Positions 16,028-23,537 of a DNA stretch of 64,000 nucleotides are shown piece by piece. Position 1 is the stretch's first letter; every line of letters starts with the position of its first letter. This DNA comes from Roseiarcus sp963776665 (GTDB taxonomy: Bacteria; Pseudomonadota; Alphaproteobacteria; Rhizobiales; Beijerinckiaceae): positions 1 to 64,000 of the forward strand of contig CAVZNQ010000042.1 of assembly GCA_963776665.1 (NCBI GenBank), written 5' to 3'. The position numbers were made by a program, and so were the translations under genes. The notes beneath the pieces are model-generated. The model worked only from the letters and a program-made list of their open reading frames with translations, made no database searches and was not told the origin of the DNA.

Positions 16028-16861
16028 ATGATCGACCCCGATCATCCACGGCTCTCGATTGTCCGCCAGTGCGAACTGGCGTCAGTCTCGCGGGCGTCGT
16101 TCTATCGGGAGCCGGCCGGCGAGCGCGAGGAGAACCTCGTTCTCATGCGGCTCATCGACGAGGCATTTCTCGACTGCCCGTTTTACGGCGCGCGCCAGAT
16201 GATGCGACATCTGCGCCGCCTCGGCTGGAAGGCCGGTCACAAACGAGTCCGCCGACTGATGCGCAAGATCGGCCTCGCCCCGATCTATCAAGCGCCAAAA
16301 ACCAGCGCGCCGCATCCACGACACAAGGTCTACCCGTATCTGTTGCGGCATCTGACCATCGGGCGGCCCAACCAGGTCTGGTGCGCCGATGTCACCTACA
16401 TCCCGATGCGGCGGGGCTTCCTTTACCTTGTCGCCATCATGGATTGGGCGACGCGAAAGGTTCTGGCGTGGCGTCTGTCGAACACGATGGAAGCCGACTT
16501 CTGCGTCGCGGCGCTTGAGGAAGCCCTCGCCAGATACGCAACGCCGGAAATCTTCAACACGGATCAGGGGGCGCAGTTCACCAGCTTCGCATTCACGACG
16601 ACGCTCAGGGATGCCGAGGTCCGGATCTCGATGGACGGGCGCGGACGCTGGATGGACAACGTCTTCATCGAACGGCTGTGGCGCTCGCTCAAATACGAAT
16701 GCGTGTTCCTGAACGCGTTCGAGACCGGCGGCGCGGCGCGGGACGGGATCGGCCGATGGTTCGACTACTACAATCGGCGAAGACCACACTCGGCGTTGGG
16801 CGACAGGACGCCCGACGAGGCCTATGCTATCGAAATCGACCTGGAGAATTTGGCGGCGTAA
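16028..16861 (+). CDS. IS3-family transposase OrfB (DDE integrase)
   Basis: About 277 residues from ATG 16028, preceded by GGAGGAGG; a TTG at 16004 that overlaps the orfA stop is the alternative, and in many IS3 elements orfB is reached by a -1 ribosomal shift. The rve catalytic core is complete: first Asp in VWCADVTYIPM, second Asp in IFNTDQGAQFTS, Glu in NVFIERLWRSLKYE, then the C-terminal YYNRRRPHSALGDRTPDEAY. HTH_21 block precedes it. Likely active. Confidence 0.9.
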   Translation: MIDPDHPRLSIVRQCELASVSRASFYREPAGEREENLVLMRLIDEAFLDCPFYGARQMMRHLRRLGWKAGHKRVRRLMRKIGLAPIYQAPKTSAPHPRHKVYPYLLRHLTIGRPNQVWCADVTYIPMRRGFLYLVAIMDWATRKVLAWRLSNTMEADFCVAALEEALARYATPEIFNTDQGAQFTSFAFTTTLRDAEVRISMDGRGRWMDNVFIERLWRSLKYECVFLNAFETGGAARDGIGRWFDYYNRRRPHSALGDRTPDEAYAIEIDLENLAA

Positions 16862-16901
16862 CCACCAATCCGATCCACCTTAGCCAACCCGCCAAACTGT
16901 C

Positions 16902-17429
16902 TCAGATAACGGCGCCAGCTCTGTCCCAGACCTTGTCCCGGTCCTCGTCGAAGATCAGCGTGGGATCGGCCTCCGCAAGTCCCCAAGCGCGCAGTTCGAT
17001 CTCGCGTTCGAGTTGGTCGGGTCCCCAGCCGGCGTAGCCGAAGGCCACGAGGATTTTGGCCGGTCCTTTCTTGGCACCGATGTCCCGCAATACATCAAGG
17101 CTCGACGTCATCGAAACACGATCATTTACGGTCACGGTCTCCGGGCGATGGTAGTCGGCGCTGTGCACGACGAAGCCTACTTCCGGCTGGACCGGGCCGC
17201 CTGAGAACACGCGCACGTCGCCGCTAGCGTCGCCGCCCTTTTGGCCAACCGCCTCTAAGACGCTTGCGATCGAGGTCTCCCCGATCGGCTTGTTGATGAC
17301 GATCCCGACGGCGCCGTCCGGGTCGTGCTTGACGATCAAAATGACTGTGCGCTCGAAATGCGGGTCACCCATCGAAGGCGCGGCGACCAGCAACTGACCC
17401 TGCCAACGAAGGTCGAGCCGGCGCTTCAT
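16902..17429 (-). CDS. algH: YqgE/AlgH family protein (UPF0301), 3' end fused to IS3
   Basis: 175 residues from ATG 17429. Conserved blocks: LLVAAPSMGDPHFERTVILI, then AVGIVINKPIGE, VFSGGPVQPEVGFVVH and LVAFGYAGWGPDQLEREI, which identify YqgE. Its cellular role is unclear in general. The family normally has somewhat more sequence after the conserved DRDKVWDRA block. Here the frame runs into the right end of the IS3 element, and its stop codon (TGA 16902-16904) is part of the IS terminal CTGAGACAG. The last residues (GAVI) may therefore be non-native, but the fold is probably complete. Confidence 0.85.
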   Translation of the reverse strand: MKRRLDLRWQGQLLVAAPSMGDPHFERTVILIVKHDPDGAVGIVINKPIGETSIASVLEAVGQKGGDASGDVRVFSGGPVQPEVGFVVHSADYHRPETVTVNDRVSMTSSLDVLRDIGAKKGPAKILVAFGYAGWGPDQLEREIELRAWGLAEADPTLIFDEDRDKVWDRAGAVI

Positions 17430-17705
17430 CCGGATTCGCAGGCAACGCCGCGCATAGGAGCGCCGTCTGTAGGACGTACGCGAAAATCACGCCGAGAAGA
17501 CGCCACCCAATCGCGGACATGGCTCGCTCGCGTTCATGGGGCGGACCGAAGCTAGCACGCGCGCAAGGTTCTCGGACGGAGTTGGTGGGCGCCCTTTCGA
17601 CCGCGAAGCGTCGGGTAAGTCCGCAGTCGCGGCGCCCAATTTGCCGCGAGCGAACCGCTATCCGGCATAGGCGCAGCGGAGGCAATCATCGGAAACTACT
17701 CACGC

Positions 17706-17743
17706 GAAAAAGCCCCGCGCTAAAGAGAACACTAGCGCGGGGC
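17706..17743 (-). terminator. strong rho-independent terminator (minus strand)
   Basis: GCCCCGCGCTA (17712-17722) is perfectly complementary to TAGCGCGGGGC (17733-17743) with a 10-base loop, followed on the minus strand by TTTTTC. It sits behind a minus-strand peptide frame ending in NNQALVVFG (about 17770-17840). Confidence 0.75.
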
Positions 17744-17938
17744 AGAACTGGCGCCCGGAGTAACCGAACACCACCAGCGCCTGATTGTTCCGGTCAAACA
17801 AAACGGCCGCCGTGTCGCCCGTGCTCGCCGAAATGAACCTCGAGCCCGACGTCGCGCTGGGGAAATCGTCGCGGCAAGATCCTACTTCTGGTATGATTCC
17901 CGAGCGCCGGGCGCGCTTGCGAGCAAGAAGGGGTAGGT

Positions 17939-18661
17939 ATGCGCCGATACTTGGATAGCATCACCGCGTTCGGCATCGGCTTGGCGTGGCTGCTCGGCGA
18001 CACTGAGACGTCCCCAGCGCAGGACAATTCGGTCACAGCGATCGACATCGCGCTAGAGCCCGATGCAACGATGGTTCAGCATGCGCGCGCTGACAACGCC
18101 CGCCTCCTCAAGGACTTCCCGGAGGGCTTTGCTCTGGACGCGACGCACCATCCGCATATCACGATGCTCCAGCAGTTCGTCCGCACAGCTGACCTCGACA
18201 AGGTCTACAGCGGCGCCAAACAAGTTCTGATCAAAGAAGATGTTGCAGACTGGAAACTCAAGGCGTTCAAGTACTATTACATCCCCGCGCCGCCGAACGG
18301 TATTGCAGGCATTGTGGTGGAGCCGACCGAAGATTTGATCCGGCTGCAGCAGGAGTTGCTCGACGCGGTTGCTCCCTTCACGGAAAAGACCGGAACGCCT
18401 GCAGCTTTCGCGAGCACTGAGGGCGGAAGGGACATCCAACCGGGTTTGATCGACTACGTAGCGAATTTCGTGACGGTCGCAGCCGGCAAGAAGTTCAATC
18501 CGCACGTCACGATTGGCGTCGCCCCTCAGACCTATCTCGACAAGATGTTCGCCGAGCCGTTCGAGGCGTTCACGTTTGCGCCGGTCGGCGCGGTGGTCTA
18601 CCAGCTCGGCACTTTTGGCACGGCTCGCAAGGAACTTCAGACGTTCCCGCTAACGCGCTGA
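17939..18661 (+). CDS. secreted 2H-phosphoesterase-like protein
   Basis: 240 residues. An N-terminal hydrophobic stretch (about 6-20, ITAFGIGLAWLLG) suggests export. Two H-x-T motifs characteristic of the 2H phosphoesterase superfamily are present at the expected distance: HPHITMLQ (His about 73) and NPHVTIGVA (His about 189). Relatives include 2'-5' RNA ligase LigT and cyclic phosphodiesterases acting on cyclic nucleotides or ADP-ribose cyclic phosphate. Substrate not predictable from sequence. It converges with the ADP-ribosyltransferase-like gene on the opposite strand. Confidence 0.7.
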   Translation: MRRYLDSITAFGIGLAWLLGDTETSPAQDNSVTAIDIALEPDATMVQHARADNARLLKDFPEGFALDATHHPHITMLQQFVRTADLDKVYSGAKQVLIKEDVADWKLKAFKYYYIPAPPNGIAGIVVEPTEDLIRLQQELLDAVAPFTEKTGTPAAFASTEGGRDIQPGLIDYVANFVTVAAGKKFNPHVTIGVAPQTYLDKMFAEPFEAFTFAPVGAVVYQLGTFGTARKELQTFPLTR

Positions 18662-19475
18662 TCGTATCGGGGACAAACTCAAGGCCCGGTGGGCCTAAAG
18701 GCGAGGAGCGCCCGTCCGCGTCGAGCACGCGCATGGTGAGGGCGCCAGGGCGCCGCCTATCCCCGCGCCCGGATGTTCTGGCGAACTTCGTGGTAGCGCG
18801 AAGTAGTGCCTGACGCGAAACAATTCTTGGGCGGCGGAACACGACTATTTCACGCTGTTCGCGCTGTCCTTGATAGAGCGCTACATTTGCTTTTGTCGTC
18901 GTCGCGCTTAAAACCGTTGGGTCCGAATTGTCGATGCCGCGATGGCCCAACGAGAAACGTTTGGCAACGTCGGCATCTAGGGTCCAAGTGCTCCTGATCG
19001 GCTGATCTCGGTCTTGGCCGCGATAGAGCACGAAGCGCTCCGGAAGGGCATCATGACGGGCTCGATCCTCCGGCGACATGCAGTCGGGCGTCCAGGCCGC
19101 CTTTCGCCTGCGAATGAGCCTGCCGAATTCATGCGGCACTGCGTCAAAGCCATTCCACTGATTTGCAAGAGTGGGCCAGAACAGCTCATCGGGGCAAATG
19201 TGGTCGAAAATGAATGCGACGACGAGAGGCCTCACGGTGGAACCGTAGAGTGTAAGAACCACGTCAATGGTTTTGAGGGAGGGGTCCGCGATGAGCGATC
19301 TCCAAGACGCCTCGTGCCGCTCCTTTTCCCTCTTGTGCCCCTTCTCAAGCTCCTTACGCCATTCGACAGGCAGTCCGGAGTCCATCTCAGCTCTCGCGAC
19401 AGGGTAGAATTCGGTTCTTTGTCGCCATTTGGCTTCGATGCCGGGCAGCAATTTTAGGACAAGATCGGTTTTCAT
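18570..19475 (-). CDS. ADP-ribosyltransferase-like protein, C-terminus doubtful
   Basis: ATG 19475. The N-terminal ~130 residues are charged and helical. The region 145-212 fits the ART fold of the R-S-E class: LYRGQ (Arg about 152), STWTLDADVAKRFS (Ser about 162), TVLSATTTKANVALY, and QREIVV (Gln207-x-Glu209). Such proteins modify protein or nucleic acid using NAD. After residue 213 the open frame overlaps the end of the facing gene by 92 bases; a shifted frame instead reads SRYHEVRQNIRARG and stops at 18757-18759, so a one-base frameshift is likely and the native protein probably ends there. Function inferred only from motif order. Confidence 0.5.
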   Translation of the reverse strand: MKTDLVLKLLPGIEAKWRQRTEFYPVARAEMDSGLPVEWRKELEKGHKREKERHEASWRSLIADPSLKTIDVVLTLYGSTVRPLVVAFIFDHICPDELFWPTLANQWNGFDAVPHEFGRLIRRRKAAWTPDCMSPEDRARHDALPERFVLYRGQDRDQPIRSTWTLDADVAKRFSLGHRGIDNSDPTVLSATTTKANVALYQGQREQREIVVFRRPRIVSRQALLRATTKFARTSGRGDRRRPGALTMRVLDADGRSSPLGPPGLEFVPDTISALAGTSEVPCEPCQKCRAGRPPRRPAQT

Positions 19476-19849
19476 GATGGCTAGCGTGCGCTATCACGTG
19501 TTGATCATGCAAGACCGTAGTTTCACTCATTGACAGATTAAAGACCGGCCGCCGAGTCGCCCCGACGGCCGCGGAATCGTGGTTGTGGCAATTGCGCCAC
19601 GGTCGGTTGCAAACAGCAAAGTTCGAGCGGCTGAATGTGGCACTATCTTGGCAAACTTAGTAAGATAATGCGGCCACAGGTTCGCGCCCGTGAAGGGGTA
19701 GCGAGCGCAGACCCGGCGGACGGTGGGGGGACATGCGCGTCAAACCCTCCACTGTCCGCCGGATCCCTACCCCCAATCGCGAAAACTACCCGCAATAAAG
19801 GCGACCACGCAAGCTTTTTGCGTCGGGGGACAGAATAGCGTGAGCATCG
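19476..19849. other. stretch without a recognised gene
   Basis: No convincing coding frame. Bases around 19545-19575 (GCCGCCGAGTCGCCCCGACGGCC) repeat sequence from 10215-10245, part of the recurrent small peptide motif described under findings. Confidence 0.4.
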
Positions 19850-20119
19850 CTAAGATAATGTAAATTTCCATGCGGCCAACATGATCGAAAGTTGGGCGCC
19901 TCCATTCATCAAGTGAAGCACTTGGTCGGAATTTATTAATTTATTAGGGTCCGGACCCATAAAAGTGGTTGGCATGATGTCCGGCTTGTGATTCACGGCT
20001 TCCGAAAGGAAGCGCTGATAAATCGGGACTTTTTTTGTAAGCCTCCGGGCGAGGGCCGCCTGGACGGTTGGCGAGAGGGAGCGATAGTGCGCTAAGAGTG
20101 GCACGAGGATAGTGCCCAT
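19850..20119 (-). CDS. hypothetical protein
   Basis: 89 residues from ATG 20119: TILVPLLAHYRSLSPTVQAA, then RLTKKVPIYQRFLSEAVNHK and a hydrophobic end. Natural composition, but the ribosome binding site is weak and no family is recognised. It lies directly left of the IS66 fragment and may have been cut by it. Confidence 0.35.
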   Translation of the reverse strand: MGTILVPLLAHYRSLSPTVQAALARRLTKKVPIYQRFLSEAVNHKPDIMPTTFMGPDPNKLINSDQVLHLMNGGAQLSIMLAAWKFTLS

Positions 20120-20140
20120 CAGTGATCATGGGCATTATCG

Positions 20141-20533
20141 ATGAAGTTGGACGCCGCGGATCAAGCGCTGAACCCGAGAGAGACGCGTCGACGGCGTTTT
20201 TGGTCTGAGGATGAGAAGCGGCGGATGGTCGCCGAGAGTCTGGCGCCGGGCGCGTCCGTGTCGAAGGTGGCGCAGCGCTCCGGGGTGAACGCGAACCTTC
20301 TGTTCACTTGGCGACGACAAGGCGCAGCGGGCGTTTTGCAGACGACCGCGAAAGCGATTGAGCTTTTGCCGGTGAAGGTCGCGGACGAACCAACGACGCC
20401 GTCTGGACGAACTCCGGCAGCGCCTGCCGGCCGAATGGAGATCGCGCTCGTCGGCGGCGAGCGGATTGTCGTCGGCGCGGACGTGGACGCAGCCGCCCTC
20501 GCGCGCGTGGTCAACGCGCTGTGGCGGCGATGA
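20141..20533 (+). CDS. IS66-family accessory protein TnpA
   Basis: 130 residues: RRRRFWSEDEKRRMVAESLA and QRSGVNANLLFTWRRQ are the DNA-binding part of IS66 TnpA, and VGGERIVVGADVDAAALARV is the typical C-terminus. Its stop overlaps the start of tnpB. The element is incomplete, because tnpB is cut and tnpC is absent. Confidence 0.85.
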   Translation: MKLDAADQALNPRETRRRRFWSEDEKRRMVAESLAPGASVSKVAQRSGVNANLLFTWRRQGAAGVLQTTAKAIELLPVKVADEPTTPSGRTPAAPAGRMEIALVGGERIVVGADVDAAALARVVNALWRR

Positions 20534-20590
20534 TCCCGATCCCGAGTGGCGTTCGGGTGTGGCTGGCGACGGGGCACACCGACAAGTTGG
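20530..20590 (+). pseudogene. IS66 TnpB, N-terminal stub
   Basis: ATG 20530 gives MIPIPSGVRVWLATGHTDK, the highly conserved beginning of IS66 TnpB. Similarity ends at about residue 20, after which unrelated sequence follows in the same frame. The junction near 20585 marks the deletion that removed the rest of the IS66 element. Confidence 0.75.
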
Positions 20591-20874
20591 GGCGGCGTTG
20601 TTCTGGGCCATCAGGGGTTTCCGCTCTTAAGGGCCGCGTGTTGATAGTGCCCGATCGGGAGAAGCGGCCTACGATGGCCACAGACGACCATGAGACCGAT
20701 AGCGTTGATGGCAGCATCCTGACGCTAATTCCAAGAACCTGTAGGGGAAAAGGAACGACGCTGACATCTGTGCGTTCCAGTCATAGCGCAAGGCGGCAGT
20801 TGGATGGTTCGCCGCAGTGGAGACCTACGGTGGCCGGGCGGAAACGCTGTCTGGCGCAAAGAAGGGTGGCGATC

Positions 20875-21072
20875 ATGGACGATCCTGGTAGCGATCATGA
20901 CATCCGGACCAAGATGGCGGACGCGCAAGGGTTTTTAGAAGCGCTGGAGGGTGGCAACTCACACATCGGCACCCCTTTCGAGGGGCGCACCGAGGCTAAG
21001 ATTCAGGAACTGCGACGCCAGATCGCTATGTACCAATCAGTAATTGCTGAGCGCCAAGCCAACCGGTCTTAA
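20875..21072 (+). CDS. small hypothetical protein
   Basis: 65 residues from ATG 20875, behind GAAGGG. Acidic and helical (RTKMADAQGFLEALEGGNSH, then KIQELRRQIAMYQSVIAERQ); the second half could form a short coiled coil. Family unknown. The 280 bases before it show no gene. Confidence 0.5.
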   Translation: MDDPGSDHDIRTKMADAQGFLEALEGGNSHIGTPFEGRTEAKIQELRRQIAMYQSVIAERQANRS

Positions 21073-21128
21073 ACGCGAGCACGCGGCTGACGTGAGCGGG
21101 CCCTGTCAGGTTGCCGAAGGAGACACCC

Positions 21129-21215
21129 ATGGATATGACAATTCTTCTCATCATCGTCGTTATCGTGCTTTTGCTGGGCGGCGGCGGCTTCTATGGACGG
21201 GGACGCTGGTGGTGA
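21129..21215 (+). CDS. tiny membrane protein (DUF3309-like)
   Basis: 28 residues: DMTILLIIVVIVLLLGGGGF, then YGRGRWW. A hydrophobic helix followed by a glycine-rich turn and GRGRW is the hallmark of short DUF3309-type proteins common in alphaproteobacteria, which usually continue for another 20 residues with a second helix; this one stops early. AGGAGACACCC precedes the start as a good ribosome binding site. Confidence 0.5.
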   Translation: MDMTILLIIVVIVLLLGGGGFYGRGRWW

Positions 21216-21316
21216 GCACCTGCTCGACGGCCTTAAGAAGCGAACCGTTCGGCAAGTTGGCTGAGTGGCTCGTCCTGCACAGCGCGCTGTGACTCTATCT
21301 TAGCCAAGATATCGGA

Positions 21317-21898
21317 GCCCTTGAAGGAAGATACGGTCGGCATGAAGCTCGAAATCATCGTCGCCAGCACGCGTCCGTCTCGGGTCGGCCATCTAATCGG
21401 GCAGTGGGTTCACGAGCGCGCCGTCGAGCATGGCAAGTTCGACATCGACCTCCTCGATCTCGCGAAGTTCCACCTGCCGCTATACGACGAGCCGAAGCAT
21501 CCTTCGCTTCAGCAATATGAGCACGATCATACGAAGCGATGGGCGGCGAGCGTCACTTCGGCCGATGCGTTCGTCATCGTCACCCCGGAATACAATTATG
21601 GGCCTCCGCCCTCGCTCATTAACGCATTTGATTATGTTTATAAGGAGTGGAACTATAAACCAGCCGGTTTCGTCAGCTACGGGGAAGTCTCTGGCGGGCT
21701 TCGCGCCGTCCAGATGGAGAAGAGACCCTCACCACGTTGAAAGTCGTGCCAATCGTCGAGGCGGTCGTCATCCCATGGTGGCGCAATCGATCGCCGACGG
21801 GCGGTTCAAAGGCAACAGGCTGCAAACACAGGCCGCGAAGGCCATGCTGGACGAACTCCTGCGCTGGGCGGTAGCACTGAAGACGCTGCGAGGGTGAC
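21317..21898. repeat. duplicated FMN-reductase block, copy 2
   Basis: Near-identical direct repeat of 6279-6859. Its right end coincides with the truncation point of an IS3 orfB (21892), so this copy or the IS was joined here by recombination. Confidence 0.85.
21342..21897 (+). pseudogene. NADPH-dependent FMN reductase, copy 2, frameshifted near the C-terminus
   Basis: ATG 21342 gives an intact N-terminal two thirds (MKLEIIVASTRPSRVGHLIG, then VIVTPEYNYGPPPSL). At about 21723 one C is missing relative to copy 1 (GAGAAGAGACC versus GAGAAGCAGACC), which leads to a stop at 21738-21740, and a second base is missing at about 21773 (CATCCCATGG versus CATCCCCATGG). The C-terminal MLDELLRWAVALKTLRG is still present in another frame. 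Lesions differ from those of copy 1. Confidence 0.8.
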
Positions 21899-22343
21899 GT
21901 CTGGCTCATCGTCTCGACCTCCTTAGGGCCAAAGGGCTTTTGGCCTCCATGGCGGCGATCTTGGCCGACAGCAATTCGTTGTCCATGGTGATCTCGCCCA
22001 CCTTGGATTTCAGTCGGGCGATTTCATCCTCGCGATCGTCGCGCTCGCGTTCCTTCAGGGCTGACGCCGCGCCGGCGAGCCCTCGCTCCCGCCATTCGGT
22101 CAGCTTGGCCACGGAGACATTCGCTTCCCGGGCGACGACATCCAACGGTTCGCCTCGCAACAAACGCGCCACCACCGCCATCTTGCGTTGGACCGAATAG
22201 CGCTTCGGTCCTGCATCGACGCCCGAGGGGGCGCCTGCGCCAGCTATCGGGGAGCGCTCCGGCGCGCCCTCGGGCCTAAGCCCTCCATCAATCCCATTTC
22301 GAAACCTCCGGTTGCGGTTCAATTACCGCAGCCAGATGTCTCA
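21892..22343 (-). mobile_element. truncated IS3-family element (end plus orfA)
   Basis: The right end has the typical IS3 terminus TGAGACA (minus strand, 22343-22337). OrfA is complete, but orfB keeps only its first six codons (MSQTSP) before the sequence changes into the FMN-reductase copy. Confidence 0.7.
21906..22322 (-). CDS. IS3-family transposase OrfA
   Basis: 138 residues. The middle carries the helix-turn-helix KMAVVARLLRGEPLDVVARE, then ANVSVAKLTEWRERGLAGAA, and the C-terminal half is a coiled coil (DEIARLKSKVGEITMDNELL) as in OrfA proteins with a long dimerisation helix. Without orfB it cannot support transposition. Confidence 0.7.
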   Translation of the reverse strand: MNRNRRFRNGIDGGLRPEGAPERSPIAGAGAPSGVDAGPKRYSVQRKMAVVARLLRGEPLDVVAREANVSVAKLTEWRERGLAGAASALKERERDDREDEIARLKSKVGEITMDNELLSAKIAAMEAKSPLALRRSRR

Positions 22344-22577
22344 GCTAACCGTGACGCACCCCAGCCCCCGGTCAAAACCTCTTGAAAGAAGGATTTGTCT
22401 ACACAAACCGGATTCCGTAAAAGCGACGGTAGACGCTTGGGCGCGGACTGTCGAATTGGAGTGAAATTGTCCGCTTCTGCGATCAATTAATATGAGACCA
22501 CCTGTCCTATCGGCTTTTTAAAACGCGGATTCTTCGGACGCGGGTCCATCATGATCTCTCAAAAAGTCCCGAGGATT

Positions 22578-22895
22578 TCATTTTGGCTGCGGCGCGGGAG
22601 CATCGCCTGAAGTCTCTGGCGGCGGCACCACGTTCGAATCACCCGTCTTGGGCGCCGGCTTCTCGACGGCCGGATCCACCTCTTTCGGATGGATGACGCC
22701 ATTCGACTGGCTCAGATTTTCGCTCAGATTCTGGGCTGGCGCAGTCGCCTTGGCACCGGGCGTAGTCTCTCCTGGAACCGAGTCGCGCGGCGACTTTGGA
22801 GTTGGTGCCGGGTTGGGCGCCTGGGCGAATGCCGAACCGGCGACGAGGGTGACGCCGGCGACCAATAGGCGAAGTCGTGAGCCGATGATCCTCAT
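22578..22895 (-). CDS. small proline-rich periplasmic protein
   Basis: 105 residues. Signal peptide LRLLVAGVTLVAGSAFAQAP with AxA cleavage. The mature part is disordered and proline-rich with a short conserved core NLSENLSQSNGVIHPKEVDP, known to me from small exported proteins of Rhizobiales (SNGVIHPxxxVDP). Function unknown. Confidence 0.65.
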   Translation of the reverse strand: MRIIGSRLRLLVAGVTLVAGSAFAQAPNPAPTPKSPRDSVPGETTPGAKATAPAQNLSENLSQSNGVIHPKEVDPAVEKPAPKTGDSNVVPPPETSGDAPAPQPK

Positions 22896-23069
22896 GTGTT
22901 CTTTAAACGCGTTGATGTACGGACCGTTCCCAGGGGCTTAGCCCGGAGCCCGCCTCGGCGCGGGCTATGCTTTCACGCTTCGACGAGAAAGCGGCGCACT
23001 ATGAGTCGCGAGTTGCAAAGGAAGCCGCGCCGTAACGGAAAATTTGCGGTCCTCGCGTACATCCGCCCT

Positions 23070-23303
23070 ATGAACCGACCCCTGCCGCTGATCGCCGGAC
23101 TTCTTGGCGTCCTGTTCCTTGCCATCGCCGTCATGTACTGGTTCGTTCCAGTGGGTAGCCTTCCCTCGTTTTTCCCGGGGTTCAAGGCGGGTTCCGCTCA
23201 CATCGCTGGCAAGCACGCGATTGGTTCGCTCATCATAGCGCTCGTCCTGTTCACCTTCGCTTGGCTCCAAATCAGGCGCAGAGGGCCAGGCTTTCGGATC
23301 TAG
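23070..23303 (+). CDS. small two-helix membrane protein
   Basis: 77 residues from ATG 23070. Helix one is LPLIAGLLGVLFLAIAVMYW and helix two is IGSLIIALVLFTFAWLQIRR, separated by a loop LPSFFPGFKAGSAHIAGKHA. The loop pattern (LPxFFPGFxxGSxH) is conserved in small inner-membrane proteins I know from alphaproteobacteria. Function unknown. Upstream ATGs in the same frame give only poor sequence. Confidence 0.6.
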   Translation: MNRPLPLIAGLLGVLFLAIAVMYWFVPVGSLPSFFPGFKAGSAHIAGKHAIGSLIIALVLFTFAWLQIRRRGPGFRI

Positions 23304-23537
23304 CCTCCCCGAGGCGACGCCACCACAGATGTCAGCGAGAGAAATTTTACCCGAGGACGCGCGCGTGTGGGTGGTCAGCCGCCATCGGCAACGCGAGTCC
23401 AGCTCGACCAGGAAGCCACGGGAGAAATAACGCGCGGACGTGTATGCGTCGGGTGGTGGGTGCGCGTGGCGCGACCCTTTTCAAACGATCCGGTGTGTTT
23501 CATCCTCACGGCCAACGGCTATTTGCGGGGAGGTGGC

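Larger units (their letters stand above)
15677..16905 (+). mobile_element. IS3-family insertion sequence, apparently intact
   Basis: 1,229 bp with ends CTGAGACAG / CTGTCTCAG and longer similarity inside (AAGGTGGATC on both sides). It carries orfA and orfB in overlapping arrangement. The flanks (GGTTC left, ATAAC right) do not show a target duplication, so at least one side was rearranged after insertion or the copy moved by recombination. Confidence 0.85.

Noticed and set aside
17365..17520. A 51-residue frame starting ahead of algH (MSAIGWRLLGVIFAYVLQTA)
   Set aside because: It overlaps the well-supported start of algH by 65 bases in another frame; the hydrophobic start alone is not enough.
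19635..19838. A 67-codon plus-strand frame
   Set aside because: No ribosome binding site, no hydrophobic or conserved pattern, and odd composition.
20521..20874. Continuation of the IS66 tnpB frame as a longer protein
   Set aside because: Similarity to TnpB stops after about 20 codons; the remainder is not natural in that frame. Only the small gene at 20875 is kept.
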